Assembly (NCBI RefSeq): GCF_023230885.1
Contig: NZ_JALNWM010000003.1
Coordinates: 1 to 42,592 of the forward strand
Direction of reading: 5' to 3'
Length of the DNA stretch: 42,592 bases
From: Desulfocurvus sp.
GTDB lineage: Bacteria > Desulfobacterota > Desulfovibrionia > Desulfovibrionales > Desulfovibrionaceae
Position 1 is the stretch's first letter; each line of letters opens with the position of its first letter. Shown here in pieces: positions 7,858-15,434 of the stretch. The position numbers were made by a program, and so were the translations under genes. Below the pieces are notes generated by a model. It was not told where the DNA came from. It saw only the letters and a list, made by a program, of their open reading frames with translations, and made no database searches.

Positions 7858-8628
7858 TTAATGCCTCCTCGTGCGGGTCATGGCGTGGGCCAGCAGGACG
7901 CAGGCCACGGTCAGGGTGAACATGATGGCCGACAGGGCGTTGATGTCCGGCTTCACCCCCAGGCGCACCATGGAATAGATCTTGAGCGGCAGGATCTCGT
8001 AGCTCGGGCCGGTGACGAAGAAGCTGATGAGCACGTCGTCCATGGACAGGGTGAAGCTCAGCAGCCAGCCCGCGCCCACGGCGGGCAGGATCAGCGGCAG
8101 GATCACATGGCGGAAGGCCCGCCACTCCGAGGCGCCCAGGTCGCGCGCGGCCTCCACGAGGTTCTCGTCGAAGGAGGCCAGGCGCGCCAGCACCGTGAGG
8201 GTCACGAAGGGCAGGCACAGGGTGATGTGCGACACCAGCAGCGTGCCGAACCCCAGGCTGGCCCCCAGGGTCACGAAGAATATCAGCAGCGAGATGCCCA
8301 TGACGATGTCCGGCGAGACGGTGAGCACCAGGATGCTGCCCAGCAGCACCTTGCGCCCGGCGAAGCGGTAGCGGTTGAGGGCCAGGGCCGCCAGGGTGCC
8401 CAGGGCCGTGGCCGCCGTGGCCGAGACCACGGCCACGAACAGGGTGCGCAGGGCGGCGTCCATGAGCGGCCCGTTGGCCGCCAGGCGCTCGTACCACTTC
8501 CAGGTGAACCCGCGCCAGGCCGTGGAGTAGGTCGCGTCGTTGAAGGAATAGACGATGACCACCACGATGGGCAGGTACAGGAAGGCGAAGACCAGGACCA
8601 TCCACAGGGCGCGCAGCTTGCGGGTCAT
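7858..8628 (-). CDS. potC: Spermidine/putrescine ABC permease PotC
   Basis: A 256-residue inner-membrane permease with about six membrane segments. The first spans roughly residues 8-30 (ALWMVLVFAFLYLPIVVVIV), followed by the family sequence YSFNDATYSTAWRGFTWKWY. The cytoplasmic EAA loop is seen as LVEAARDLGASEWRAFRHVILPLI, which docks on the PotA ATPase. It pairs with PotB. The ATG at 8628 overlaps the potB stop by four bases (ATGA), indicating coupling. Confidence 0.92.
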   Translation of the reverse strand: MTRKLRALWMVLVFAFLYLPIVVVIVYSFNDATYSTAWRGFTWKWYERLAANGPLMDAALRTLFVAVVSATAATALGTLAALALNRYRFAGRKVLLGSILVLTVSPDIVMGISLLIFFVTLGASLGFGTLLVSHITLCLPFVTLTVLARLASFDENLVEAARDLGASEWRAFRHVILPLILPAVGAGWLLSFTLSMDDVLISFFVTGPSYEILPLKIYSMVRLGVKPDINALSAIMFTLTVACVLLAHAMTRTRRH

Positions 8629-9495
8629 GGCGCCCCCTCGGTCAGGATGTCGTCGTCCTCGTCCTGGCGGGCGCGCAGGGTGGCCAGCCGCCACAGCACG
8701 ATCATCACCGCCAGGGCCACGGTGAGCACCGTGCTGGCCGCCGCGCCCAGCGGCCAGTCGCGCGCGAGCAGCATCTGGTTCTTGATGAAGTTGCCAAGGA
8801 GCATGGACTTGCCCCCGCCCAGGAGCTCGGGGATGTAGAACATGCCGAGGGCCGGCAGGAAGACCAGCATGCTTCCGGCCAGGATGCCGGGCATGGTCAG
8901 GGGCAGGGTCACGTTCCAGAAGGCGCGCAGGCTGCCCGCGCCCAGGTCGCGCGCGGCGTCGAGCAGGTTGCGGTCCAGCTTTTCGATGGCCGCGAACAGC
9001 GGCAGGACCATGAACGGCAGCAGGGTGTAGGTGAAGCCGATGAACATGGCCGTGTCGGTGTAGAGCAGGGACACGGGCCCGCTGGTGAGCCCCAGGGCCT
9101 CCAGCAGGTTGGAGAGCACCCCGCGCGACTTGAGGATGAGGATCACCGCGTAGGTGCGGATGAGCGAGTTGGTCCAGAAGGGCACCACGACCAGGAGCAG
9201 CAGCCAGGGCCGCCAGCGGCGGCTGGCGCGGGCGATGCCGTAGGCGAAGGGGTAGCCCGCCAGCAGGCAGACCAGGGTCGCCAGGGCCGCCAGGCGCACC
9301 GACTCCCAGAAGATGGCCGCGAAGGTCGGGTCCATGAGGCGGCCGTATGCCTCGAGGGTCAGCCCCGGGGCGACGAAGTCCTCGGGGTGGCGCGTGAGGA
9401 ACGAGACCACCAGCAGCCCCGCGTTGGGCGCCAGGGCGAAGACCAGCAGCCACGCCGCCACGCCCAGGATGCAGATGCGCCGGAACAGCGCGCCG

Positions 9496-9503
<8 letters not shown>
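8625..9503 (-). CDS. potB: Spermidine/putrescine ABC permease PotB
   Basis: A 292-residue inner-membrane permease. The first membrane segment is about residues 12-34. The periplasmic and loop region PFWTNSLIRTYAVILIL is a hallmark of PotB. The EAA loop is LLDAARDLGAGSLRAFWNVTLPLTMPG. The ATG at 9503 overlaps the end of potA by eight bases. A second ATG four bases inside (9499) is in another frame. It forms the polyamine channel with PotC. Confidence 0.92.
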
Positions 9504-10605
<1,102 letters not shown>

Positions 10606-10649
10606 GTCCGCCCTCGTGGGCCGCGTGGGCCGCTACTGGGAATGGAAAA

Positions 10650-10703
10650 GGCCGCAGCCGTGGGTCGCGGCCCGAGGGGGCCGCGTGGTCCGTCCGGCCA
10701 CGC
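10650..10703 (-). promoter_or_regulatory. Attenuator-like leader of potABCD: three mutually exclusive hairpins ending in a U run
   Basis: In transcript order the minus strand can form three structures. Stem 1:2 pairs 10703-10698 with 10688-10683 (6 bp). Stem 2:3 pairs 10684-10678 with 10673-10667 (7 bp, 4-base loop). Stem 3:4 pairs 10672-10667 with 10655-10650 (6 bp, 11-base loop) and is followed directly by TTTT (10649-10646). Stem 2:3 excludes stem 3:4, and stem 1:2 partly excludes 2:3. This is the layout of an attenuator with pause, antiterminator and terminator hairpins. The high GC content raises the chance of fortuitous stems. Confidence 0.5.
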
Positions 10704-10757
10704 CCGGGGGCGGAAGAGCGTCTGTGGGGAAAAAGGAATGAAACGGACGCCAGCCGC

Positions 10758-10883
10758 CTACCCGAGGGCGTGGTCGGACCAGGGTCTACTTCCCGCCGGC
10801 CCGGCCCGCCTGGCGCCACGCGCGGCAAGGCCCCGGCGGGCCCGGCGCAGGTGGCGCAACAGGTAGCTGGTGTGTCGTTTCAT
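10758..10883 (-). CDS. Small Arg-rich ORF in the potABCD leader (possible leader peptide)
   Basis: A 41-codon ORF starting MKRHTSYLLRHLRRARRGLA, with 10 Arg in 41 residues, ending in TAG at 10758. The ATG at 10883 is preceded by AGGAG with a 5-base spacer. It lies about 50 bases downstream of a plausible promoter and about 150 bases upstream of potA. Arginine is a polyamine precursor, so a regulatory leader peptide is an attractive idea. However, the stop codon is 54 bases before the first hairpin, so a ribosome stalled on the Arg codons would not mask it directly. It could also be a chance ORF in GC-rich DNA. Confidence 0.4.
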   Translation of the reverse strand: MKRHTSYLLRHLRRARRGLAARGARRAGPAGSRPWSDHALG

Positions 10884-10939
10884 GGTCGCTCCTGGGGTGG
10901 GAGGGGCGGGGCGCCTGGCGGCGTCCGTCCGTTGGGGGC

Positions 10940-10968
10940 CTTATGCCATGATCGCCCCGGGCTGACAA
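10940..10968 (-). promoter_or_regulatory. Candidate sigma-70 promoter of the pot operon
   Basis: TTGTCA (10968-10963), 17 bases, then CATAAG (10945-10940) on the minus strand. This places the transcript start near 10933, about 50 bases upstream of the small leader ORF. It falls in the 448-base gap 10606-11053, which otherwise holds only the leader ORF and hairpins. Confidence 0.4.
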
Positions 10969-11053
10969 GGGGCGCGAAGCTTCCGGGGCGATTTCCCCGG
11001 CGCGCTGTGCCCGGGGGGCGCTGGCCGGGCCGGGCCCGGGGTCGCGGCCCGGC

Positions 11054-11914
11054 TCAGGGCGTCCAGCGGGCCCACAGCGAGCGCGGCAGCAGCCGGGGGC
11101 TCGCGCTGTGCGCAAGGGCCAGCTCGCCCACGTCCAGGGTGCCCCCGGCGCCGGGCATGGCCCCGAGCATCAGGTTGCGCAGCATGAGCGCCGAGGCGTC
11201 GGTGTTGTACATGGTCAGGATGACCAGCCGCGCGTCGTCGGAGAGCAGCTGCCCGCAGGTGGCCAGCAGGTCGGCCACCTGGGCCTCGACCTTCCACAGC
11301 TCCTTGGCCGGGCCGCGCCCGAAGGCCGGGGGGTCCAGGAGGATGGCCTCGTAGCGGTTGGCGCGGCGCAGCTCGCGGGTGGTGAACTTGGCCGCGTCGT
11401 CCAGCAGGAAGCGGATGTTCGTGTCGCCCAGGCCCGAGAGTTCCTGGTTGCGCCGGGCCCAGTTCAGGGCGGTGCGCGAGGCGTCGATGTGCGTGACCTC
11501 GAACCCGGCCCGGGCGGCGGCCAGGCTCGCCACGCCGGTGTAGCCGAAGAGGTTCAGCAGCCGGGGCCTGCGCCCGGCCAGGGGCGCGCCGTGGGCGGCC
11601 AGGGCCATCCAGTGCGGCCACTGCTCGGGGAACACGCCCAGGTGCTTGGAGGTCTCGGTGAAGCGCGCCAGCAGGCGCAGTTCGCCCAGGGGCAGGACCC
11701 ACTCGCGCGGGGCCCCGGGGCGCATGGTCCAGGATTTCTCGTCGTGCACGGCCACGGCCTTGTCCCACCGGGCCTGGGGCAGGGCCGGAGCCCACCACGC
11801 GCGCGGCTCCCCGCGCACCACCACAACGTCGCCGAAGCGCTCCAGCTTGCGCCGGTCGCCCGAATCCAGCAGCTCGTACTGGTCCCATCCGCCAAGAAGA
11901 ACTTCGATGTGCAT
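11054..11914 (-). CDS. Class I SAM-dependent methyltransferase, RlmI/RlmK-like without PUA domain
   Basis: A 286-residue protein. The SAM-binding motif LLNLFGYTGVASLAAARAGF (about residues 115-134) is followed by the acidic end of strand 2 (VTHIDAS). The catalytic-type motif is ILLDPPAFGRG. This DPPxF pattern is shared with the 23S rRNA methyltransferases RlmI and RlmK, so an RNA base or N2-guanine target is likely. The N-terminal PUA domain of RlmI is missing and replaced by about 90 residues of unclear fold. The ATG at 11914 gives MHIEVLLGGWDQYELLDSG, typical of this subgroup. A longer reading would run through the tRNA gene upstream and is excluded. Exact substrate unknown. Confidence 0.75.
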   Translation of the reverse strand: MHIEVLLGGWDQYELLDSGDRRKLERFGDVVVVRGEPRAWWAPALPQARWDKAVAVHDEKSWTMRPGAPREWVLPLGELRLLARFTETSKHLGVFPEQWPHWMALAAHGAPLAGRRPRLLNLFGYTGVASLAAARAGFEVTHIDASRTALNWARRNQELSGLGDTNIRFLLDDAAKFTTRELRRANRYEAILLDPPAFGRGPAKELWKVEAQVADLLATCGQLLSDDARLVILTMYNTDASALMLRNLMLGAMPGAGGTLDVGELALAHSASPRLLPRSLWARWTP

Positions 11915-11990
11915 GGCCGCTCCCGGGGCCGCGCCACGCGGCCCAGGGGGCCCTGGCACGGCGGCGTTCCGGGTTGGAGTGCAAGAAGAC

Positions 11991-12018
11991 GGGGCTTGCG
12001 GGCAAACCCGCAAGCCCC
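11991..12018 (-). terminator. Intrinsic terminator after tRNA-Ala
   Basis: A perfect 12-bp stem (GGGGCTTGCGGG with CCCGCAAGCCCC) and 4-base loop, followed on the minus strand by GTCTTCTTG. It lies nine bases past the CCA end of the tRNA. Confidence 0.8.
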
Positions 12019-12027
12019 TGAAATTTC

Positions 12028-12103
12028 TGGTGGAGATGATGAGACTTGAACTCACGACTTCTGCCTTGCGAAGGCAGCGCTCTCCCAACTGAGCTACATC
12101 CCC
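12028..12103 (-). tRNA. tRNA-Ala (anticodon CGC)
   Basis: A 76-base cloverleaf on the minus strand. The acceptor arm GGGGATG pairs with CATCTCC and contains the G3-U70 wobble that identifies alanine tRNAs. The anticodon stem CTGCC/GGCAG encloses TTCGCAA, giving anticodon CGC, which reads GCG. The T arm has GTTCAAGTC and the 3' CCA is encoded. GCG is a frequent Ala codon in this GC-rich DNA. It stands alone between the HD-GYP gene and the methyltransferase. Confidence 0.97.
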
Positions 12104-12213
12104 ACATGTCGTGCGGGCCAACGGCGCCGACGATGGAGCAGGTTTCTTACACGCCGTGCCGGGAGGGCGCAAGCACTATTTCGCGGCTCCTGGCGGCGGG
12201 GCCCCGGCCCGCC

Positions 12214-12263
12214 CGGCTTCGCCTGTCTTCGCCCGGCATCGCCCGTCTTCGCCCGGCTTCGCC
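12214..12263. repeat. 20-base tandem repeat, 2.5 copies, abutting the HD-GYP stop codon
   Basis: Units 12214-12233 and 12234-12253 differ at two positions (consensus CGGCWTCGCCYGTCTTCGCC). A half unit at 12254-12263 ends on the last base of the HD-GYP gene's stop codon. The array is noncoding. Confidence 0.75.
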
Positions 12264-13267
12264 TACCACTCGCCCGTGAGCACCGCCTTGAACAGCGGGG
12301 CCACGGCCTTTTCGGAATACCTGGCCTTCTGGTCGTTCAGCTCGCCCACGGCCTCGCGGGGTTCCTTGGCCGGGGCGTAGGGCCGGGTGGTGGTCATGGC
12401 GCAGTAGGAGTCGACCACGGCGGTCATGGCGCCCAGGGGCGACATCTGCTTGGCCTTGGCCGGGTAGCCGCTGCCGTCCAGGCGCTCGTGGTGCTCCATG
12501 ATGGCCTGCTGCATCTCGTCGAACTTCAGCCCCAGCTTGAGGGCCAGCTTGGAGCCCAGGAGCGGGTGCAGGTGGACCTTGGTCCGCTCGTCGGCCGTCA
12601 GGGGCTTGGTCTTGTCGCGGATGAAGGCCGGAATCTTGGACATGCCCATGTCGTGCAGGAACAGGGCCAGGGCCGTCTTGTCGTAGACGCGGCGGTTGAA
12701 GCCGCCGGGGAACATCTTGTTGAACAGCCACAGCCCGAGGACGCCGCAGTTGTAGGAATGCCGGGCCAGGGTGTGCTCCTTGTGCAGGCGGCGCACCAGG
12801 GCCTTGGCGCGGTTCTTGTCGTTCCACAGGTACTCGGTGAGCACCATCATGTCGTTGTAGAGCTTGGTGAACACCAGGGTCACGGGCTGCTCGAAGAACT
12901 CGTCGATACGGTCGGTGAGGGCGTAGGTGAATATCTCGGCGATCTCGGATTCCTTGAGATGCTCGTCCACCAGGACCAGATCGAGCTGCTTGGCGATGTG
13001 CTTGGAGTAGATGGGGTGGTCGGTGCGCGCCACGAAGAGGTTGCCCTCGGCGCACATCTGCGCCACCTGCTCCTGCGCCTCCTTGTCCATGCGCTCGTCC
13101 TGCTTCTTGTAGAGCAGGATCTGCGCCGTGTCCTCCTTGAGGCGGTACAGGTTCAGCGGCGGGCGGAACTTGGGGAAGCTGTCCAGGATCTCGGGGCTGA
13201 TCTGGTAGTATTCCTCGTCCAGATTGTCCACGATGCCGCTTTTGAGCTTGGCTTTGGTCGCACACAT
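12263..13267 (-). CDS. HD-GYP domain protein (probable cyclic-di-GMP phosphodiesterase)
   Basis: A 334-residue cytoplasmic protein without membrane segments. The N-terminal ~160 residues are uncharacterised and helical. The C-terminal half is an HD-GYP domain: H170, H205-D206 in FLHDMGMSKIP, HP at 234-235, and the signature HHERLDGSGYP (residues 259-269). The family hydrolyses cyclic-di-GMP with a two- or three-metal centre. The usual Lys of HDxGK is Met (HDMGM), a mild departure; the metal ligands remain. The ATG at 13267 has GAGGAAG before it. It shares architecture with the HD-GYP gene at 34590. Likely monocistronic. Confidence 0.82.
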   Translation of the reverse strand: MCATKAKLKSGIVDNLDEEYYQISPEILDSFPKFRPPLNLYRLKEDTAQILLYKKQDERMDKEAQEQVAQMCAEGNLFVARTDHPIYSKHIAKQLDLVLVDEHLKESEIAEIFTYALTDRIDEFFEQPVTLVFTKLYNDMMVLTEYLWNDKNRAKALVRRLHKEHTLARHSYNCGVLGLWLFNKMFPGGFNRRVYDKTALALFLHDMGMSKIPAFIRDKTKPLTADERTKVHLHPLLGSKLALKLGLKFDEMQQAIMEHHERLDGSGYPAKAKQMSPLGAMTAVVDSYCAMTTTRPYAPAKEPREAVGELNDQKARYSEKAVAPLFKAVLTGEW

Positions 13268-13424
13268 GGTGGTCTTCCTCGGTGGGTGGCGTCTCTTGTC
13301 CGTTCGGGCGCCGCCGTGTTCTTGCCCGGCGCCGCCGGGGCATGTTGCGGCCCGGCCGGAGCCATGCACCGCCCGGCCACGGTGCGGCGGGACGGACGCA
13401 ACAGGCCCGGGGGGCGTGCCCGGC

Positions 13425-13458
13425 CCAAGGGAAAATCGCCCGCTCCAAGGGAAAATCG
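13425..13458. repeat. Pair of 14-base direct repeats spaced exactly 20 bp
   Basis: CCAAGGGAAAATCG occurs at 13425-13438 and 13445-13458. The 20-bp offset is two helical turns, as for a dimeric regulator's operator. They lie upstream of the HD-GYP gene (minus) and the mraZ promoter (plus) in the 392-base gap 13268-13659. The gap also contains the mraZ promoter, the MraZ box and a perfect 12-base palindrome TTTTCTAGAAAA (13549-13560). Confidence 0.6.
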
Positions 13459-13597
13459 TCCGCCCTGCGGGGCTTGCCGGATATCTGTTCCGACCCTTGG
13501 CTTTTTTTCCCCAGCCCAGTCAAGCCTTTCGTCGTGAATTGTGGGGTATTTTCTAGAAAATCTCTAGAAGAAACTTGGCAGCCGTGGTATTTTCCCC

Positions 13598-13626
13598 TTG
13601 ACACCTCTGGGAGCCCTGGTGGTAAT
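13598..13626 (+). promoter_or_regulatory. Sigma-70 promoter of the dcw cluster
   Basis: TTGACA (13598-13603), a 17-base spacer, then GGTAAT (13621-13626). Transcription should start near 13633, giving a 27-base leader to the mraZ ATG. The -10 lies inside the MraZ box. Confidence 0.65.
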
Positions 13627-13644
13627 TTGTGGTAAATTGTGGGA
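13620..13644 (+). promoter_or_regulatory. MraZ box (three TGGKA repeats, 10-bp period)
   Basis: TGGTA (13620), TGGTA (13630) and TGGGA (13640) are separated by five bases each. Known MraZ operators are TGGGN repeats with five-base spacers upstream of mraZ. Their overlap with the -10 and start point predicts repression by the first gene's product. Confidence 0.7.
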
Positions 13645-13659
13645 CGAAGTGTGAGAACG

Positions 13660-14121
13660 ATGTCCAAATTCAGAGGCCACTCCTACCGCAGCCTGGACCC
13701 GAAAGGGCGGCTGATGATCCCCCCGGAATACAGGGAGGCCGCGGCTTCCATGGGTTCCGAGGGGCTCCTCGTGCTGACCAATTTCGACGGCTGCGTCGTG
13801 GCCTACCCGCTGCCCGAGTGGGAGCGCATCGAGGAGAGCTTCAACCGCGTGAACGTCCTGGACAAGCGGTTGCGCAACTTCCAGCGCTTTTTCATCTCCG
13901 GGGCGGTGGAGGCGTCGCTGGACAAGCAGGGCCGGGTGCTCATCGCCCCCCACCTGCGCAGCTACGCCGGGCTGGACAAGGACGTGGTGGTGGCCGGGGT
14001 CGGGCGCAAGTTCGAGATATGGAACCAGGCCGTCTTCGAGGCCCGTCGCCGTGAGATGGAGGAATCCTTCGACGGTGACATGGCCGAGCTGGCGGAAAAG
14101 GGCTTTGAGCTGAGGCTCTAA
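13660..14121 (+). CDS. mraZ: Transcriptional regulator MraZ
   Basis: A 153-residue DNA-binding protein made of two SpoVT/AbrB-like MraZ repeats. The first carries LDPKGRLMIP and the second LDKQGRVLIAPHLRSYAGL, both with the DxxxR pattern. It represses the dcw promoter in species studied, as a ring-shaped oligomer. The ATG at 13660 gives MSKFRGHSYRSLDPKGRL, the canonical start. A GTG at 13639 would lie only a few bases from the predicted transcript start and adds residues absent in the family. The ribosome site is weak (GTGAGAA). First gene of the cluster, 12 bases before rsmH. Confidence 0.95.
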   Translation: MSKFRGHSYRSLDPKGRLMIPPEYREAAASMGSEGLLVLTNFDGCVVAYPLPEWERIEESFNRVNVLDKRLRNFQRFFISGAVEASLDKQGRVLIAPHLRSYAGLDKDVVVAGVGRKFEIWNQAVFEARRREMEESFDGDMAELAEKGFELRL

Positions 14122-14133
14122 GCGGAGGCGGGG

Positions 14134-15120
14134 ATGATGGAATCAGGCAAGAACCCCGCCGAGCTGCACGTCCCGGTCCTGTTGAAAGAGGTGCTCCTGC
14201 ACCTGCGCCCCGGGCCGGGCGGGCGGTATCTCGACGGAACCCTGGGCCTGGGCGGGCACACCCGGGCCATCCTGGAGGCCGCGGGCCCCGGGGCCCAGGT
14301 CCTTGGGCTGGACCGCGACGCCCAGGCCCTGGAGCTGGCCCGGGAGCGCCTGGCCGCCCACGGCGACGCGGTGCAGTTCGCCCTGTGCCGGTTCAGCAGG
14401 CTCGAAGAGCCGCTGGCCGAGCTGGGCTGGGACGCCCTGGACGGCGCCCTGATCGATATCGGCGTGTCCTCCATGCAGCTCGACGACCCGGCGAGGGGTT
14501 TCAGCTTCATGGAGGACGGGCCGCTGGACATGCGCATGGGCCTGGCCGACGGGCTGGCCCCGGCGTCGGCCATCGTCAACGGGGCCTCGCTGGAGCGCTT
14601 GAAGATGATCATCGGACGGTTCGGCGAGGAGCCCCAGGGCGGGCGCATCGCCCGGGCCATCGTCGACGCCCGCCAGCGTACGCCCATACGGACCACGCGC
14701 GAGCTGGCGACCATCGTCGAGAACGCCTACCCGGCCAAGCTCCGGGCCACGGCGAGAAACCACCCCGCGACCCGGACCTTCCAGGCCCTGCGCATGGAGG
14801 TCAACCGGGAGCTGGACGAGCTTCAGGAGTTCCTGGACCGGATACTGCCCTTCCTGAAGCCCGGCGCACGGGTGGCGGTCATCAGCTTCCACTCGCTGGA
14901 AGACAGGATCGTCAAGCGCGCGTTCAAGCGGGAGGCCTCGGGGTGCCTGTGCCCCCCGGAGCAGATGGTGTGCATCTGCGGGCATGTCCCGCAATTGAGG
15001 ATCGTGACGCCCAAGCCCCTTGTGGCCACGGACGACGAGATCGCGGCCAACCCCAGGGCGCGCAGCGCCAAGCTGCGGGTGGCCGAGAAGCTCGCCCCGG
15101 GCGGCGGGGCGCGGCCGTGA
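14134..15120 (+). CDS. rsmH: 16S rRNA (cytosine1402-N4)-methyltransferase RsmH
   Basis: A 328-residue enzyme that methylates N4 of C1402 in the ribosomal P site using SAM. Visible marks are HVPVLLKEVL at the N terminus, the SAM loop YLDGTLGLGGHTRAIL (about residues 33-48), LIDIGVSSMQLDDPARGFSF, and the C-terminal VISFHSLEDRIVKRAF. Three closely spaced Cys (CLCPPEQMVCICG) in the C-terminal part are common in the family. ATG at 14134, with GGCGGGG upstream; the adjacent ATG at 14137 is an equal alternative. Its TGA overlaps the GTG of the next gene. Confidence 0.96.
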   Translation: MMESGKNPAELHVPVLLKEVLLHLRPGPGGRYLDGTLGLGGHTRAILEAAGPGAQVLGLDRDAQALELARERLAAHGDAVQFALCRFSRLEEPLAELGWDALDGALIDIGVSSMQLDDPARGFSFMEDGPLDMRMGLADGLAPASAIVNGASLERLKMIIGRFGEEPQGGRIARAIVDARQRTPIRTTRELATIVENAYPAKLRATARNHPATRTFQALRMEVNRELDELQEFLDRILPFLKPGARVAVISFHSLEDRIVKRAFKREASGCLCPPEQMVCICGHVPQLRIVTPKPLVATDDEIAANPRARSAKLRVAEKLAPGGGARP

Positions 15121-15434
15121 GCGCCCCCGGCGGCGCGCGCTGGGCTGCGGCCCTGGCGGCGCTGCTGCTCCTGGCCCTGGGCCTGGGGCTTGGCGTGGTC
15201 TGGTGCGGCATCGAGCGCTACGACCTGGCCTACAAGCTCACGGCCCTGCGGGCCGGGCTGGACGAGCGCGAGGAGCTGGTGGCCAAGCTCGAAGTGGAAC
15301 GCGACAATCTTCTTTCGCCCTACCGGCTGCGCGAGAAGGCCCGGGAATTCGGCCTGGGCCCCGCCGGCCAGGGGCGGATCCGCAGGATGGACGCGCCCCC
15401 GGCCGGGGCGCCCGGAGGCTCGGAGCAGCAATGA
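15117..15434 (+). CDS. ftsL: FtsL-like cell division protein
   Basis: A 105-residue bitopic protein with GTG start at 15117 (overlapping the rsmH stop as GTGA) and TGA overlapping the ftsI ATG. One hydrophobic segment (about residues 9-29) follows a short basic cytoplasmic tail. A heptad-type coiled coil comes next (about 36-68, IERYDLAYKLTALRAGLDER). The segment NLLSPYRLREKAREFGLGP matches the end of FtsL/DivIC-type proteins. Size, topology and the place between rsmH and ftsI identify it. It would form the FtsQLB-type divisome scaffold. Confidence 0.8.
   Translation: MSAPGGARWAAALAALLLLALGLGLGVVWCGIERYDLAYKLTALRAGLDEREELVAKLEVERDNLLSPYRLREKAREFGLGPAGQGRIRRMDAPPAGAPGGSEQQ

Noticed and set aside
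10786..11115. 109-codon minus-strand frame in the pot leader
   Set aside because: It overlaps the methyltransferase end and the promoter, has no ribosome site and is simple-sequence in composition; the 41-codon ORF in another frame is better supported.
11054..12172. Methyltransferase start further upstream (372-residue version)
   Set aside because: The extra part would be translated across the tRNA-Ala gene and its terminator.
13501..13510. T7 run as an intrinsic terminator on the plus strand
   Set aside because: No stem of useful length precedes it and no plus-strand gene ends upstream.
13639..13659. GTG start for mraZ seven codons upstream
   Set aside because: It would start a few bases after the predicted transcript start, lies inside the MraZ box, and adds residues not seen in the family.
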